Source of the DNA: Brienomyrus brachyistius
Lineage: Eukaryota; Chordata; Actinopteri; Osteoglossiformes; Mormyridae
Assembly: GCF_023856365.1 (NCBI RefSeq)
Contig: NC_064539.1
Location: 25,943,493 to 26,007,492, forward strand
DNA length: 64,000 nt
Direction of reading: 5' to 3'
Shown: positions 1-11,800 of the stretch, piece by piece
Layout of the letters: each line of letters starts with the position of its first letter
Numbering within the stretch: position 1 is the first letter of the stretch
Program-made: the position numbers and the translations under genes
The notes under the pieces: model-generated
What the model was told of the DNA's origin: nothing
What the model saw: only the letters and a program-made list of their open reading frames with translations
Database searches by the model: none

Positions 1-464
1 ACACATAGCGCATTAGCTGCAGTACACTGGATAACTAAAACCACAAGGCCAGAAACAAGATGCCAGCAATTATCGCCGAGGACAAAACGCCAGAAAACGA
101 CAAACAAAAACCCAGATACAAATCACTTGGTTTAAAATCAACATAAAAAACCATAGTACACCGATGCACTTAAGTAGCTAAGATAACAATGACACTGGCC
201 TTGAGGAAAATCTAGCCGTTCAATAGAATTTAGAGCCGGGTAATTCCGGTTTAAAACAAAGTGCAAGTATAAATCATTGTTTGCCAGTAAAGGAACATTT
301 TGTCCCTTTTCTGTACACATAATGGCGTTGATGGTGTTCCCTGTTTTTGATAAATTGCAAATAATTCAATATTATTAGAATCCAGAACTGTTCTGAACCA
401 TTTCACTTTTTTATAATGCAGTTTTCATTATCCGTGACTTAATATATGTACTTGAAATGTTTAG

Positions 465-1165
465 GAACAAGGGCATGCTATCAAACAACATTGGGAAGCT
501 GGAAAAAAAGGTCGGTGAACTGATGGAGCAGATGGAGGAAGAGCGCAAGCTGGACATGGAACAGAAGGAGCTGGTAGGAGGAGGAGAATGTGTTTCTGTG
601 TTAAGGGGTCTGATTCTCCACTGTGCTGTGTGTTTTATGCATGTTTTTAAAAGAGTCAAAACGGTACAATCTGCTTTCCTGTGATGCGCGGCGCTGGCCC
701 TGACTGAGCCTTATGTAGATGTCCTACCTGACTTTATCCTACATCACAGATGGCTCAAAGGATCCGCTCTCTGAAACGGCAGCTTAATGACAGTGAGGAA
801 GAGGCGAGTAGGAAAGACACGCAGCACCGGTACACGCTGAGGGAGCTCGCAGAGGAGCGCGAGGCCACAGCACGCCTACAGAAGCAGCTGCTGGACCAGA
901 ACCTGCAGATGAAGTAGACTTTCTCTCATGCAAGCCGATCTTCACTTATACACTGTATTCTATGATTGTCATAGAATAGTGACTGTCAATGCAATTATTT
1001 AGCAGTTTGTTTACTGTTAGACAAACATGTTATGACATAATGCCTTATATTCCTTTTTTTAGGCGGAAGGACTCTCTTGTAATGAGACAGTCTCTTGAAA
1101 ATCGTAGAATCGACCTGGATAAATGCGATGAGCGGGAAATCGATTCCACGACGAACAAGGACTAA
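465..1165 (+). CDS. Cingulin/paracingulin-family coiled-coil protein, C-terminal exons (5' part outside window)
   Basis: Three spliced exons: 465-573, 750-913 and 1063-1165 (TAA at 1163-1165), with AG acceptors before each and GT donors at 574 and 914. Joined they give about 124 C-terminal residues. The first two exons are a charged heptad-type coiled coil (KLEKKVGELMEQMEEERK, then IRSLKRQLNDSEEEASRK), which matches from memory the end of the cingulin and CGNL1 rods, where a KLERKVKEL block is followed by LSLR-KALKRQV-EAEEE. The last exon encodes a short basic/acidic tail. Cingulins are cytoplasmic scaffolds of tight and adherens junctions that bind actin, microtubules and RhoGEFs. The rod continues upstream, beyond the window; I see no further exon in bases 1-464. 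The gene runs convergently towards rab27b. Whether it is cgn, cgnl1 or another paralogue cannot be decided from this end; a myosin-tail-like protein is the alternative. Confidence 0.72.
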
Positions 1166-2350
1166 CGCCGAAACTTTCATTGCGATATAAATGCACTTAC
1201 ACAAAAATGTAAATATCAGTTTAATTCGGTACAAACTCAAGCCCAGTGTTTAAACCTTTTTGTGACACAAAAGTCTGTTAGAAAGTGGCTTCGGAGACCA
1301 ATTACAATTTATAAGGAATTTGTTTCCCATGAGATTAATTGGACTAAACCATGTACTGAATGGGATGATAATTATAATTGCTTTTGACTAAGTCTGAAGT
1401 TTTAAACATAACTAGTTTCTTTCCAAGACAGGACATAGCAGAATATACTGTAGCAAAGATATTACTTGAACAATAAGCAAATTCATAGAATAAAGTATTA
1501 TTTTGATATGTATTATATATTAAAATAAAAAAATATAAATGAAATGTATTTATATTAAAGAAACATTTAAAGGTGTTTTATACTGACATATTAAATATAG
1601 ATTTAATATATTTTATATAAGTAAAACAGATATATTACTGTTATATACAAATTTTAATCGGTTTTGAAGGTAAATTTCAGATCTCTGAATCTATTCTATG
1701 GGCATTGTCCTGGAGACATTGTTTTGTCAGAAAAGTCTGTGCCACTCATTTAGAAGAGGTCTTTTTGGGGAAACGTAAGCTGGAATAGGTGCTTTTGCTG
1801 AAGATGCCATAGTGACGAACTTGGATATTTGGATGGGTTAAGCCCCCCGGAATGTAAATCAAATTGTCACTGTAACACTAAATGGGGATTTTCTATTGTT
1901 TATAGTTAACACCTTTGATGGTTATTAGAAGGAAGTGTGTGTATGGTGTTAAAGCAAGAAAATCATATTAAAAGAAATAAAATATATCTAATTTTTGGAA
2001 TTGAATTTTAATGGTTAATGATAACGATGTGAAAATATACAGTTAACTGGTGGCAGTACGACAGGCAGAAAACCATTAACAAATACAAAGTACTAAAAGC
2101 GTTTGATCATATAAAACTGGGTAAGTAAGTCTTTATATCACCCTGACTGGGGTGGGGGTCCCCGACAATGCATTTTGCGGAGCGGGGGGGTTGCATTTTC
2201 TGAATTGAACGAGTCAATTTGTGGCCAAAAAGCATTTTGGAATGAAAGAAAACCATTTAGTGGAAGGTACTACCCCACCCCCACAGTCGTGCGCTTACTA
2301 CGTACTTCTCCTGACTCAGGAAAAGACGAAAAGTATTTGGTGGTACCTTT
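1166..2350. other. 3'UTR and intergenic AT-rich DNA
   Basis: The first 330 bases are likely 3'UTR of the cingulin-like gene. The rest is AT-rich (many TATAT/TTAAA runs at 1500-1640) with no coding signal that I can support. Confidence 0.45.
1489..1494 (+). other. Probable poly(A) signal of the cingulin-like gene
   Basis: An AATAAA lies 324 bases after the stop codon in AT-rich sequence. It is the first canonical signal seen downstream on this strand. Confidence 0.5.
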
Positions 2351-2354
2351 TGTG

Positions 2355-2545
2355 ACTCAATCCATCCATCTGCTTATCGGGGTTAGGGTTCTGCTGGACT
2401 TAGATCCTATCCCTGTACATACAGTACCGGTTATTTAGAGACACTGGTTACCATAAAGCCACACTCACACTCTCCATGGACAGTGTAATTGGCCAGATAC
2501 CAATTTCCCTGCATGTATTTAGAGTGTGGGGGGGGAAGGGTGATT
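2355..2545 (-). repeat. Diverged copy of the GGAT-tailed SINE-like family
   Basis: On the + strand it starts with a CCATCCATCTGCTTATC-type end and runs to a GC-rich CATGTATTTAGAGTGTGGGGGG block, the same order as the well-preserved copies at 9563 and 24751 read on the minus strand, but with many changes. Confidence 0.5.
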
Positions 2546-4084
2546 TTTTTATATTGATTAGGCATAGTGGCATAAACCAGTAAGAGATATAAACAAAACA
2601 AGTAAGCCACCTCGTTCAACACTGTGCTTTTCAAACAAACTTTATTCATTTGGAAAAAACATATACGCATTCAAACATTTAAAGTAAATCTATAACAGTA
2701 TTAGGTGTTCCTCATATACATCAACCAACCTTACAATAAAAGTAAAAAATAAGATCAACATTTCCCACAAACAAGTGATATCGAACAAAACACCAGCATT
2801 TTATTTCCAAGTACTTTTATTTTATTCTTCAAAGTAGTTTTATTTATTTTTGCATTTGGTAGCTGTTTTAGTATCTGCAAAGAAACAGATTGATATATTA
2901 AACTGATACATTGATTAAGCCTACAGACATCAAATTTGACTATTTCAAAGTGAATCTCAAGCTAATCATGCAAAGGGTGCATTAAAACATACTATACTCT
3001 GGTAAAATGTAATCAATGCATGCACTCAAGAATCTGCAGGCATGGTGATATTTAAAGGATTTTTATTGTTTTTTTTTTTAAATATGCAATGCATATGTTC
3101 AGTAACAAATGTTTTGGACATCTAATTCAACATATTATAATCACTACATACAAATTCCATTTTATATTTCATATAACAAAATATATAGTTTTAAAGCTTT
3201 AAATAGGTGTAATGTATTTATGTCACGTAGTTGTTAAATATTCATTGTCTTGATTGGTCCATAAATATGTTAATCATTTTACTTTTACTGCTCAGACTGG
3301 AGTAGGATAGAATTTTGATGACTCTATTGTAGTTTGATATAAATGTGCCAATGTACAGTTACTTGTAACAATCTATCAAAATCAAATTACAATATAACAA
3401 ACTGCACTAGTCATATTAATATTAAGCAAAACTAAAACTATGGAAAGAAACATCTGAAATTTTTGTGAAATATAAAAGTCTTAACATCTTTGCAAAAACC
3501 AAATCAGATGACAGTTCACTGGCCATAAGAACAGCAGTCTAAAAAGCTACAGGTACCTACCAAATGCTATAGGAAATGTTTAAAATAATAAAATAAAACC
3601 CAAATTCATTAAGAGAAATGGAAACATAAAAGTCCCTAACAACAGCATCTGCAAGTCCGTCGAGCAACAGAAGAGAATCTAAACTCCACAAGCTTGCCGC
3701 TTCCAGAATTTGGCTCGTTCACAATCCCACTTTACAATCGTAACGTAAACATGCATCTTTAAGTTTCACAATAAGTAAAACACCCTGATCATGACAAGAG
3801 TCCAGTGATGATCATTTGCAGCTACATTCTACATGCCAGCCAGCCAAAATTTTGCTTCTTTTTTCTTGTCTTTACAGAATATGTTTTTATTTTCTTGATA
3901 TTTATGTTAATAATATACATCTTATAATATACAACTGTTATGTTTGGCAGACAATCATGGTATTAACCACTGTAGGTGTGTGGTTATAGAAAAATAAACC
4001 ACTTTCTTGTCTAAAGAAAGAAAAAAGGTTTTTAAAAAAAGCTTTACAGGTATAACAGAAGAAGTGGAGGAAAAGTAAAGATCC

Positions 4085-4370
4085 ATCCATCAATCAATCT
4101 TCTAAGCATTTATCCTGATTAAGCTCAATTAGCCCATCTTGGACTACACAGGTCACAAGACTGGGTACACCCTGTACAGAATGGCAGGACACACACATAC
4201 ACACACAATTATACTTTGTAAGCAATTTAGACACCAGGAATAAACCGGTTAACCCAAAGGAAACACACAGAGTTTGGGGAGAAAATGCAATGCAACAGAC
4301 CGATAGCAGAGGTGGGGTGTGAACCCACAACCCTGGGAGTGTGAGGCAGCACCACTGAGACAGGACAATA
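4085..4370 (-). repeat. Diverged GGAT-tailed SINE-like copy
   Basis: The + strand begins with CCATCCATCAATCAATC followed by TTATCCTGATTAAG, and ends with GTGAACCCACAACCCTGGGAGTGTGAGGC-type sequence, which is the reverse complement of a tRNA-like B box region. Same family as the copy at 9563 but much older. Confidence 0.6.
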
Positions 4371-5055
4371 AAGATATTTTATAAAATTTCTGTAACAATG
4401 ACAGTTGCCAAAATACTCATAATGTACAATGTATTAGTAACATATTAGACAAACACTGAGTCTTTATCAAAATTTGCTGTAAAAGACAAGGTTAGTCACC
4501 TTACAGTAAGTCAAAGTGAAAAACATAGAATATCTGGCATGTTGTCACAAATTAGTAGCACTTTCATTCTTATGTCATAAATGTTTTACAGCAAAGCTGT
4601 AATCATTGTTAGCACTACGTTAGAGAGCTGTGCAAGGTACCAGATGAGCAGAAAAATTTCACACACATGACTCAGTGCACATAATTAAATAACCGCTGGC
4701 ACGTATCAGTCCTCAAGCGACTCATTAAATTGATTTTTAAAGTGCTTAATAACAGTAACAAATAAACGAAAGTGGTGTAATCTGCATAAGAATAATATTT
4801 ATAATATTTATATAAGATTACACAATATTTAATTGGTGATTGTGGTTCTTAAGAATAATTAAGTAAATGCAAACCATGCAGTCAGCTGAATTCCGTTCCA
4901 TTTTCTATAAAAGTTTAGCAAGAGCTAAGAGAGAAAGCATATGGCACAAGGCGGCAGATATTCCGGAAGAATACCATTACAGGTCACAAACAAAGGGTAG
5001 CTAAGAGACACCTTATCAATATGACCTTGGACCGGCGTTTCACGCAAACTGCATG

Positions 5056-5702
5056 TACACTACCGTTCAAAGGTTTGGGGTCCTTGATTTTGAGAAAAAA
5101 GCCAGTTTATTTGTCCATTATAAAACCACCAGATCGATCATAAATACTGTGTGGACGTTGTTAATGTTGTAAATGACCATTATATTTTTAACTGAACATC
5201 TACAGGTGTACAGAGGTCCGTTATCAGCAACAATTAGCCCTGTGTTCCAGTGGAATGTTGTGTTTGCTAATGCAAGTTTAGAATTTTAAAAGGTTAATTG
5301 ATCATTAGAAAACCCTTTTGCAATTGTGTTGCCACAGATGAAATCTGCGCTGATTAAGGAAGCAATATAACTGGCCTTCTTTGGACTTAGTAAGTATCTG
5401 CAGCATCAGCCATTGTGGGTTTGATTGCAAGCCCGTTTATTAACTGGTCAGAAACAAAGAACGTTCTTCGGAAACTCCTCAGTCTAGTCTTGCACTGAGA
5501 GATGAAAGCTATTCCATGCGATAAATTGCCAGGAAAATGAAGATCTCGTACAATGCTGAACACTACTCCTTTCTCAGAGCAGCGCAAACTGGCTCTTAAC
5601 CACGACTGAAAGAGGAGGGGGAGCCCCAGTGCACAACTGAGCGAGAGGATAAATGTGTGTTTGAGAAATTTTTAAGTGACCCCAAACTTTTGAATGGTAG
5701 TA
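5056..5702. mobile_element. Tc1/mariner-type non-autonomous element (about 650 bp)
   Basis: The left end reads CTACCGTTCAAAGGTTTGGGGTC and the right end is its near-exact inverse (GACCCCAAACTTTTGAATGGTAG), with TA at both junctions, as expected for Tc1/mariner insertion. This terminal sequence is typical of fish Tc1-like elements. The interior is too short for a transposase and carries no long open frame, so this is an internally deleted or decayed copy. Confidence 0.8.
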
Positions 5703-6068
5703 CGCAGAGCCAAGTACGTGCATGAAATCCACAACCTTGCAAGGCGTGAGGCCACAGTGAATCTTTGGATAGTGATGTTGTAATTATAAATTAAGCAAAG
5801 CTCAGAAAAAGATGCCAAAAATGTAAAAAAAAAAATCTGGACAAATAATATTACTAGAATTAAGACAATAGTTACAGGGAAAGTAAGATATACAGCATAC
5901 AGAAAAGGCTGTCTCAAAATTTGGTTATGATACATGGTTTTATACAGTAAGAAAACCCATATTCCAAAGCTTTAAAATGGATTGTACAGTATCCACAATA
6001 GACTATTTGATTTTTGAATATCCTACTCAATAGAATAATGGGGGTTATACACAATTTTCCCTTTATAT

Positions 6069-7080
6069 TACAGTTTTTCTGAATTGCTAAAACGCATTTC
6101 CTAAAGTCTCCTCTCATCTTCTCAAAACACTAAGCACAAACCAAAAAATTCAAGCTACACGCACAAACCTTTGACTCATTTAGCAAAATCAGTCTTCTCA
6201 GAACTATATTCTCTTTGCTCAAAAGCAAACACTGCTTTCAGATCACACATCAAGCCAGTCGGTACATAAATACTGAGCAGGCATTACACATTACAGCAAA
6301 ACACTGAAAATGCTACCAGTTTAAATTAACTGTTGCTGGCATATAGAGAAATGTTTACTCTGGACGTGGTCTTTTGCATGTTGAGCAGCAAAATTGGAAA
6401 CCAAAAGAATTTAGTAAAAAAAAATGGTACCAAAAATTTAGCATGTTATTATACTAAACAGATATGTAAGCTTTGCAGTGTTCAGTACTCCAAAAAAGTT
6501 ACTGTAAAGAGCAAAGTACAAAATCCAGATAAGCGGCATATCACAGCAACTGCAAAGCCAGGATCAAAGAAGAATATTCATTCTGCCTCATCACCATGTC
6601 TAATGGCTGGCAAAGGACAGAGAACTTTGTCTGCATCACAGGAAATGCTCTCCCTTGCTGGGCGATGCGGAAAGAATCCTCTGTGTGACCCATTTGTGCC
6701 TTGATGCACTTGCACTCTCATCCAGCATGTTTTCTATGTTCTAGTCCCTATTTGACTTCTACACCTGTTTAGAAACATGTGTGAACAGTTTTGAGTCATT
6801 GTGTTTAAATGATTGTTACAGTGTACAGGCTGTGCTTAATTTTTGTGACCTGTGTTTTCTATTTTGATCAATATTCACCATATTGCAAAATGTGTTTTGC
6901 TGAATGATGCGTTTAGAGTTTTGCAAAAAGGGTGACTCAGATCTGCACCTTGTGTCTAACTAGGTGAGCACTGTTTAACGTTTCTCGAAACAAGTGACTA
7001 ATTCAATAAATGAGTTTCGACAATTGGCAGTTTCGTTCCAAGAATGAGGTTCGGTGTTTTAGCAATTCAGAAAAACTGTA
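6069..7080. mobile_element. TA-flanked inverted-repeat DNA transposon (about 1.0 kb)
   Basis: Both ends carry CAGTTTTTCTGAATTGCTAA in inverted orientation, directly flanked by TA (6069-6070 and 7079-7080). Complementarity continues more weakly inwards (TTTGCAAAA/GTGACT and related motifs). A 123-codon frame at 6333-6704 (+), lysine-rich with two CxxC-like pairs, lies in the middle, but I cannot match it to a transposase and it may be chance. The element is probably mariner/IS630-like and non-autonomous. Confidence 0.72.
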
Positions 7081-7439
7081 TTAGATTGTGCATTAAAGTA
7101 GTAAATGTGTTTTTTTATTATTATTTATGCATAACTATTTGTGCTGTCACTTGATATTGAAAAAAATCTAGTTACATTCATTTGTAAATTAACAGGAAAT
7201 ATTTTTGAAAATGTTTAGCAATTGGAAAACAATAAGCTATGCCACATCTTCAGTTAAATATGACAGGGTTTGGCCACCCATAAACATTTGGCGTGCCACA
7301 CTTGCAGACTCTCACGGTCACACAAATCTATATTATTCCATTATAAACCTAAAATTAACTACACCAAAAGCATTGGGGCAGTATGCAAACCCTACAGACT
7401 ATTTACAAGGTAATAAAACTCTTACGTACGTGTAAAAGT

Positions 7440-7925
7440 GTGTGCAGTCTCAAATTGAAAATCTCACTCAAGCCAGCTGACCAAAGTTGGCAACCCAGGC
7501 CAGGAATACAGTGAAAGTCCTCAGCCACCCAAACAATGGGCTCCTGCTCCGTGAAGGACAACACAAAGAGAATGAAGGGGAGCTTCTTCCCACTGCCATT
7601 CAGATCCTTATCCGGAGCAACACTAGGCCTGGACTTGGCTAATAACTCCACCCCCATTACAAATCCACTTATTACTTATAGAACTACCTGTTTGTACTAT
7701 GTTATTTGCACATACTACTATAACTGCACATCTGTACTTTATGACATCTGCACCCCCCCCCTCAACTGTTAGACTCTTATGTGTATTTTTTATATATATA
7801 TTGTATCTAACCCTGCTATGTATGTATCCCACTGTTGAGTTTTAAGTCACAGAGTGTTGAAAAATAACATTTCACTGCAAGTCATACGGTGTACAATTTG
7901 ATATGTGAAGAATTAGAATTAGAAT
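7440..7925 (+). mobile_element. 3' end of an L2-like LINE
   Basis: The block runs from a CTGCCATTCAGATCC motif through TTGCACATACTACTATAACTGC and ends with CATTTCACTGCAAGTCATACGG and a (GAATTA)n tail. Such order is typical of 3'UTRs of fish L2/Rex-like non-LTR elements, which end in short tandem repeats. No RT sequence is present, so it is a 5'-truncated copy. Confidence 0.6.
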
Positions 7926-8409
7926 TTCTTATTTAAAAATGTATCAGTAATTTTTTATATTACTGATAACAGACCTAAAGCATTGAATAGAAAGCGAGTT
8001 GAATGCAAATACATATAACCCTTGCTAAACAACTGCAAATACACAAAAGCTAACTACTGCCAAATCCAAGATGTCTGAGAAAAGATCTATGGGGTTTCTG
8101 CCTGAACTTTTTTAAAAATACGAAGAACTTAAAGCCATTGATAATTATCTGTTGCTATACTAGCTAGCTCGGATAACTGGAATGGGTAAACGGTACATTT
8201 TAGTAACAACTAACTGCACGTGTCAGACAAACCTTCCAGATATCTTTGTGATTATCTTCAGTACTTACTTTGCACTTTTCCATATTATGATCAAAATTCA
8301 TGACCATTCAGAAATCATAAGGGGAAATAATAACAACATTAAAGCTAAACTGAATTCAGTAATTCAGTTTGTGGAGAAATTAAGCCGGGCAGCAAAGGAG
8401 GTGTATTTA

Positions 8410-8746
8410 CAGTCGATCCTTCTGCATCGCAACTTTCCCCATCACGGCTTCGATAGCAAAGTCGGCGTAAAAAAAATATTTTTTGGAGTTTTTGGGCGTT
8501 TAACGAAAGTTACAGATGAGTAACTCATAAATGCATAAGATACGTGCACAGTGTTGGTTTGGAGAACGCCAGGTGTGTTTACAGCAGCCGGTCACGTGAT
8601 ATCGCAGTGATCTCTGTCTCGTGTTTTTTTTCACGACACGGATGCTCACTTCGCTTCTCTAGGGGACCAAAAAATGTTAACGTTTCTTATGAAATCGCGG
8701 GGAGGGCCTGCACCCCCTAACACCTGCAATGTGGAAGGATCAACTG
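8410..8746. mobile_element. Small inverted-repeat element (MITE)
   Basis: The left end CAGTCGATCCTTCTGCATCGC is mirrored at the right end, where the reverse complement reads CAGTTGATCCTTCCACATTGC. The element is about 340 bp, has no coding capacity, and lies just downstream of the rab27b stop codon. Confidence 0.6.
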
Positions 8747-8897
8747 TGTATAGCAATAATCAAAGATCTGAATGGACTATTAATTGAAGTAGTTTGTTGT
8801 CATGTCTGAATGTTTGTTTGTGTCTAATCAAACTATACATCTGCTGTGGCACCTGTACAGATATGGGAAACCCAGCAAACCAATATGGAGATAAAAG

Positions 8898-11800
8898 CTA
8901 ACAAGCACATTTCTTCTCATTGGGTGATATTGCTTCCAGTTTGCTGATTCCTTCCCCACTCTGTGTCTCCTGAGCTGGTTTGTCCACACACTGTTCCATG
9001 CGCTTCATCACCAGATCCAGGAGAGTAACGACGGCTTTATCCACCTCGGAACCTGTCGCCGCACTCGTCTCAAAGTAAGGAATCCTATACGAAACATGCA
9101 CAAAAGCGTTCCCTGGCATGTCAGTTCAAACAAACCAGCTATTTACACAGATACAAAGGGTCCTTTTTATTTCTGTGAGAAAATCGTACTGACAGTTTAA
9201 TCACTAAGATTTGCCATTTTGGATTAGTGAATGACTTTGATAGTTCCATCTCGTCAGAAATTTTTAATATCACTTTTTAAGTGAGGGGTACATTTTAAAT
9301 GTTTATAAGTTCTTTCCCATCTTATCAACTTCAACAATTGTTATTCCGAGCTCCTCTGAAATCTTTCGATCAGGCCACATTGCAACTAAACAGCATTATG
9401 TTGTGTAAAGAAGGTAACCCAATTTGCGTGTGTGTGTTTTTTTTTTTTTTAAAAAACCAGTAATGCAGGTGAAACCTACCCATAAACTAACTGGAACATT
9501 GTAACTCTAACTGCTATAGCTTTTAAATGTTTTAACCATTTGTTCAATAGATATGACAATGTGGGGCGGCATGGTGGTGCAGTGGTTAGCACTGTTGCCT
9601 CACACCTCTGGGACCCGGGTTCGAGTCTCTGCCTGGGTCACATGTGTGTGGAGTTTGCATGTTCTCCCCATGTCGTTGTGGGGTTTCCTCCGGGTACTCC
9701 GGTTTCCCCCCACAGTCCAAAAACATGCTGAGGCTAATTGGAGTCGCTAAATTGTCCATAGGTATGCATGTGTGAGTGACTGGTGTGTGAGTGTGCCCTG
9801 TGATGGGCTGGCCCCCCATCCTGGGTTGTTCCCTGCCTCGTGCCCATTGCTTCCGGGATAGGCTCCGGACCCCCCGCGACCCAATAGGATAAGCGGTTTG
9901 GAAAATGGATGGATGGATGGATATGACAATGTAATATGTTTTTTTTATGTGTATTTTTTGTTCAATCAGATTGACTTTGTTTATTATTATCACATTGTGG
10001 TGAAGACCAGATCACATCTTAGGAGTCATTTCTACATAAAACACAGAGCTTCAAAATTATATAATTAATACATTGGCCGCCAATGCTCTCTACCAAAAAC
10101 TTGAAGAACGGCATCACCTTGCACTTACCCATATTTATCTGCTAGCTCCTTAGCCTGTTTCTCCTGCACCTCCCTCTGATCGGCCAGGTCTGCCTTATTT
10201 CCTACTAATACTATGTCTGGATTTTCACAATATGCGTTTGCTTGGAGCTGGCCTGCAGCAAAATCACACAAGATGAATGAATGTTACATTTATAAAGCAC
10301 TTTACAGAACCAACGGATAGCCACTTCATCGACCAGCACTGCATAGCACGCACCTGGGGTACGCTTCCCATGCAACGATGGAAGTTAGCTTGAAATGACA
10401 TAGCATTCACAATGCAGCATACTAACTAACAGCCTAAGTATGACTGTTTCCCAAAACCATTGTACTTTGTTAGTATCATGTTAGTTTGAACCACCGCAGT
10501 TTGAACTACAATGGTTCCAAAGGTGATTGAATAATGAGTCAAGGATTATAATAAGGTGAGTAAACGGTGTTTTGTAATTAAAGTGGGGGTGTGTACGATC
10601 TTTATGTGCATTTACCCTCCAATAAACCCCTGGATATGGAAAACTATGAATCATGGAATAATCATTCACGACAATCTTATAATTTTTTATCTGGAAAAGG
10701 TACCAAATTAAAATATCCAGCACCTAAACATTGCATGCTGCTACTTACTCATCCAGTTCCTGACATTCAGAAAGCTCTGTTGACTGGTGAGATCAAACAT
10801 GAGCAGGAAACCCATTGCATCCCTGAAGAAAGCAGTCGTGAGACTCCTGAATCTGGAGAACAAGAAAAGTCACAATATTGCTCAAAAGTGTGCCATTAAA
10901 AACTGTTTATTTGCATTACTTCAACTGTTTGCGATACATGTTTTCAGGTTCGTACTAAAAAAAAAAATCCATCTACTAAGACATTTATTCATTCAATCAG
11001 GGTGAGAATGGTCAGGGTGGTTCCCAGTGTGTCAATGCATGCTCAGTGCAGTAATTTATTAATGCATCATTCTTAAAATGGTTCTCCATTTGTGTCAAGC
11101 AGACAAAGACAGAGCTGATTCAGAAATGAACCCTTGTTATTTTATCACAAATCTTTTCCTACAACAAAGGGGGCTGTCTGAACAGCAGCCATGTATTCCC
11201 TGGACAGCCCCATCACCTGCTCTGCCCATTTAATCCTTATTCATTCCACACTCCCCAACCTACACAATTTCTAGATACAGTATACTGGAAGAATCAACTG
11301 GAAATGTGAAAGCCGACGAAATAGATTTGGTGCTTCGCTCTTGAATCAACTTCAATATTACACAGCCCTGTCATTTAGTCCAGCCTTTGAATGCATTGAG
11401 AATTGAACCCCCAAGCTCTGTGTCGTTAGTAGAAGGCTCTCCCTGTCAAGCTACATGACAGCTATCGATGCACTACTAAAATGTATTTCAGTTTGACTGC
11501 TCAGAATACACTAATCAAATCGCATCATATTAGAACAAAAACTTTTTTTTTTCCAATATGGGATAATCATACAATACACAGGACGGATGCCAAAAAAAAA
11601 TGAACAAAAAAATGTTCATATAAGTATTTACAAGGGATTATCTAAAATGAATAAGATCAGTATTCACAAATCAAAGAACGTTCAACTCTTGGCTCTTTCA
11701 ACTGGAGTGCACAAGTTCCTTAGTCACAAAACAGCAAGGAATATTGTTGAGTGAGTGACTTAATCTGGCTTTATAGCTGAAGTCATGTTTCCAATGATTA

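Larger units (their letters stand above)
2620..8897 (-). other. Candidate long 3'UTR of rab27b with transposon insertions
   Basis: Between the rab27b stop codon (8898) and the cingulin-like gene there is no other gene. On the minus strand an AATAAA lies at 2641-2646. Mammalian RAB27B mRNAs have a 3'UTR of several kilobases, so a 6 kb UTR is plausible. The 2650-4080 and 4390-5050 parts are AT-rich single-copy-looking sequence; the rest holds the repeats listed separately. This is inference: no transcript evidence is available and a nearer poly(A) site could be used. Confidence 0.3.

Noticed and set aside
9563..9650. tRNA gene suggested by the GGTTCGAGTCT box
   Set aside because: The box belongs to a repeated SINE head; no cloverleaf with a proper acceptor stem was found. 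The same holds for 31333 and 19728.
9586..9993. Long frames over the SINE copies here and at 24920-25159
   Set aside because: They are translations of the repeat; the same peptides recur at each copy, broken differently.
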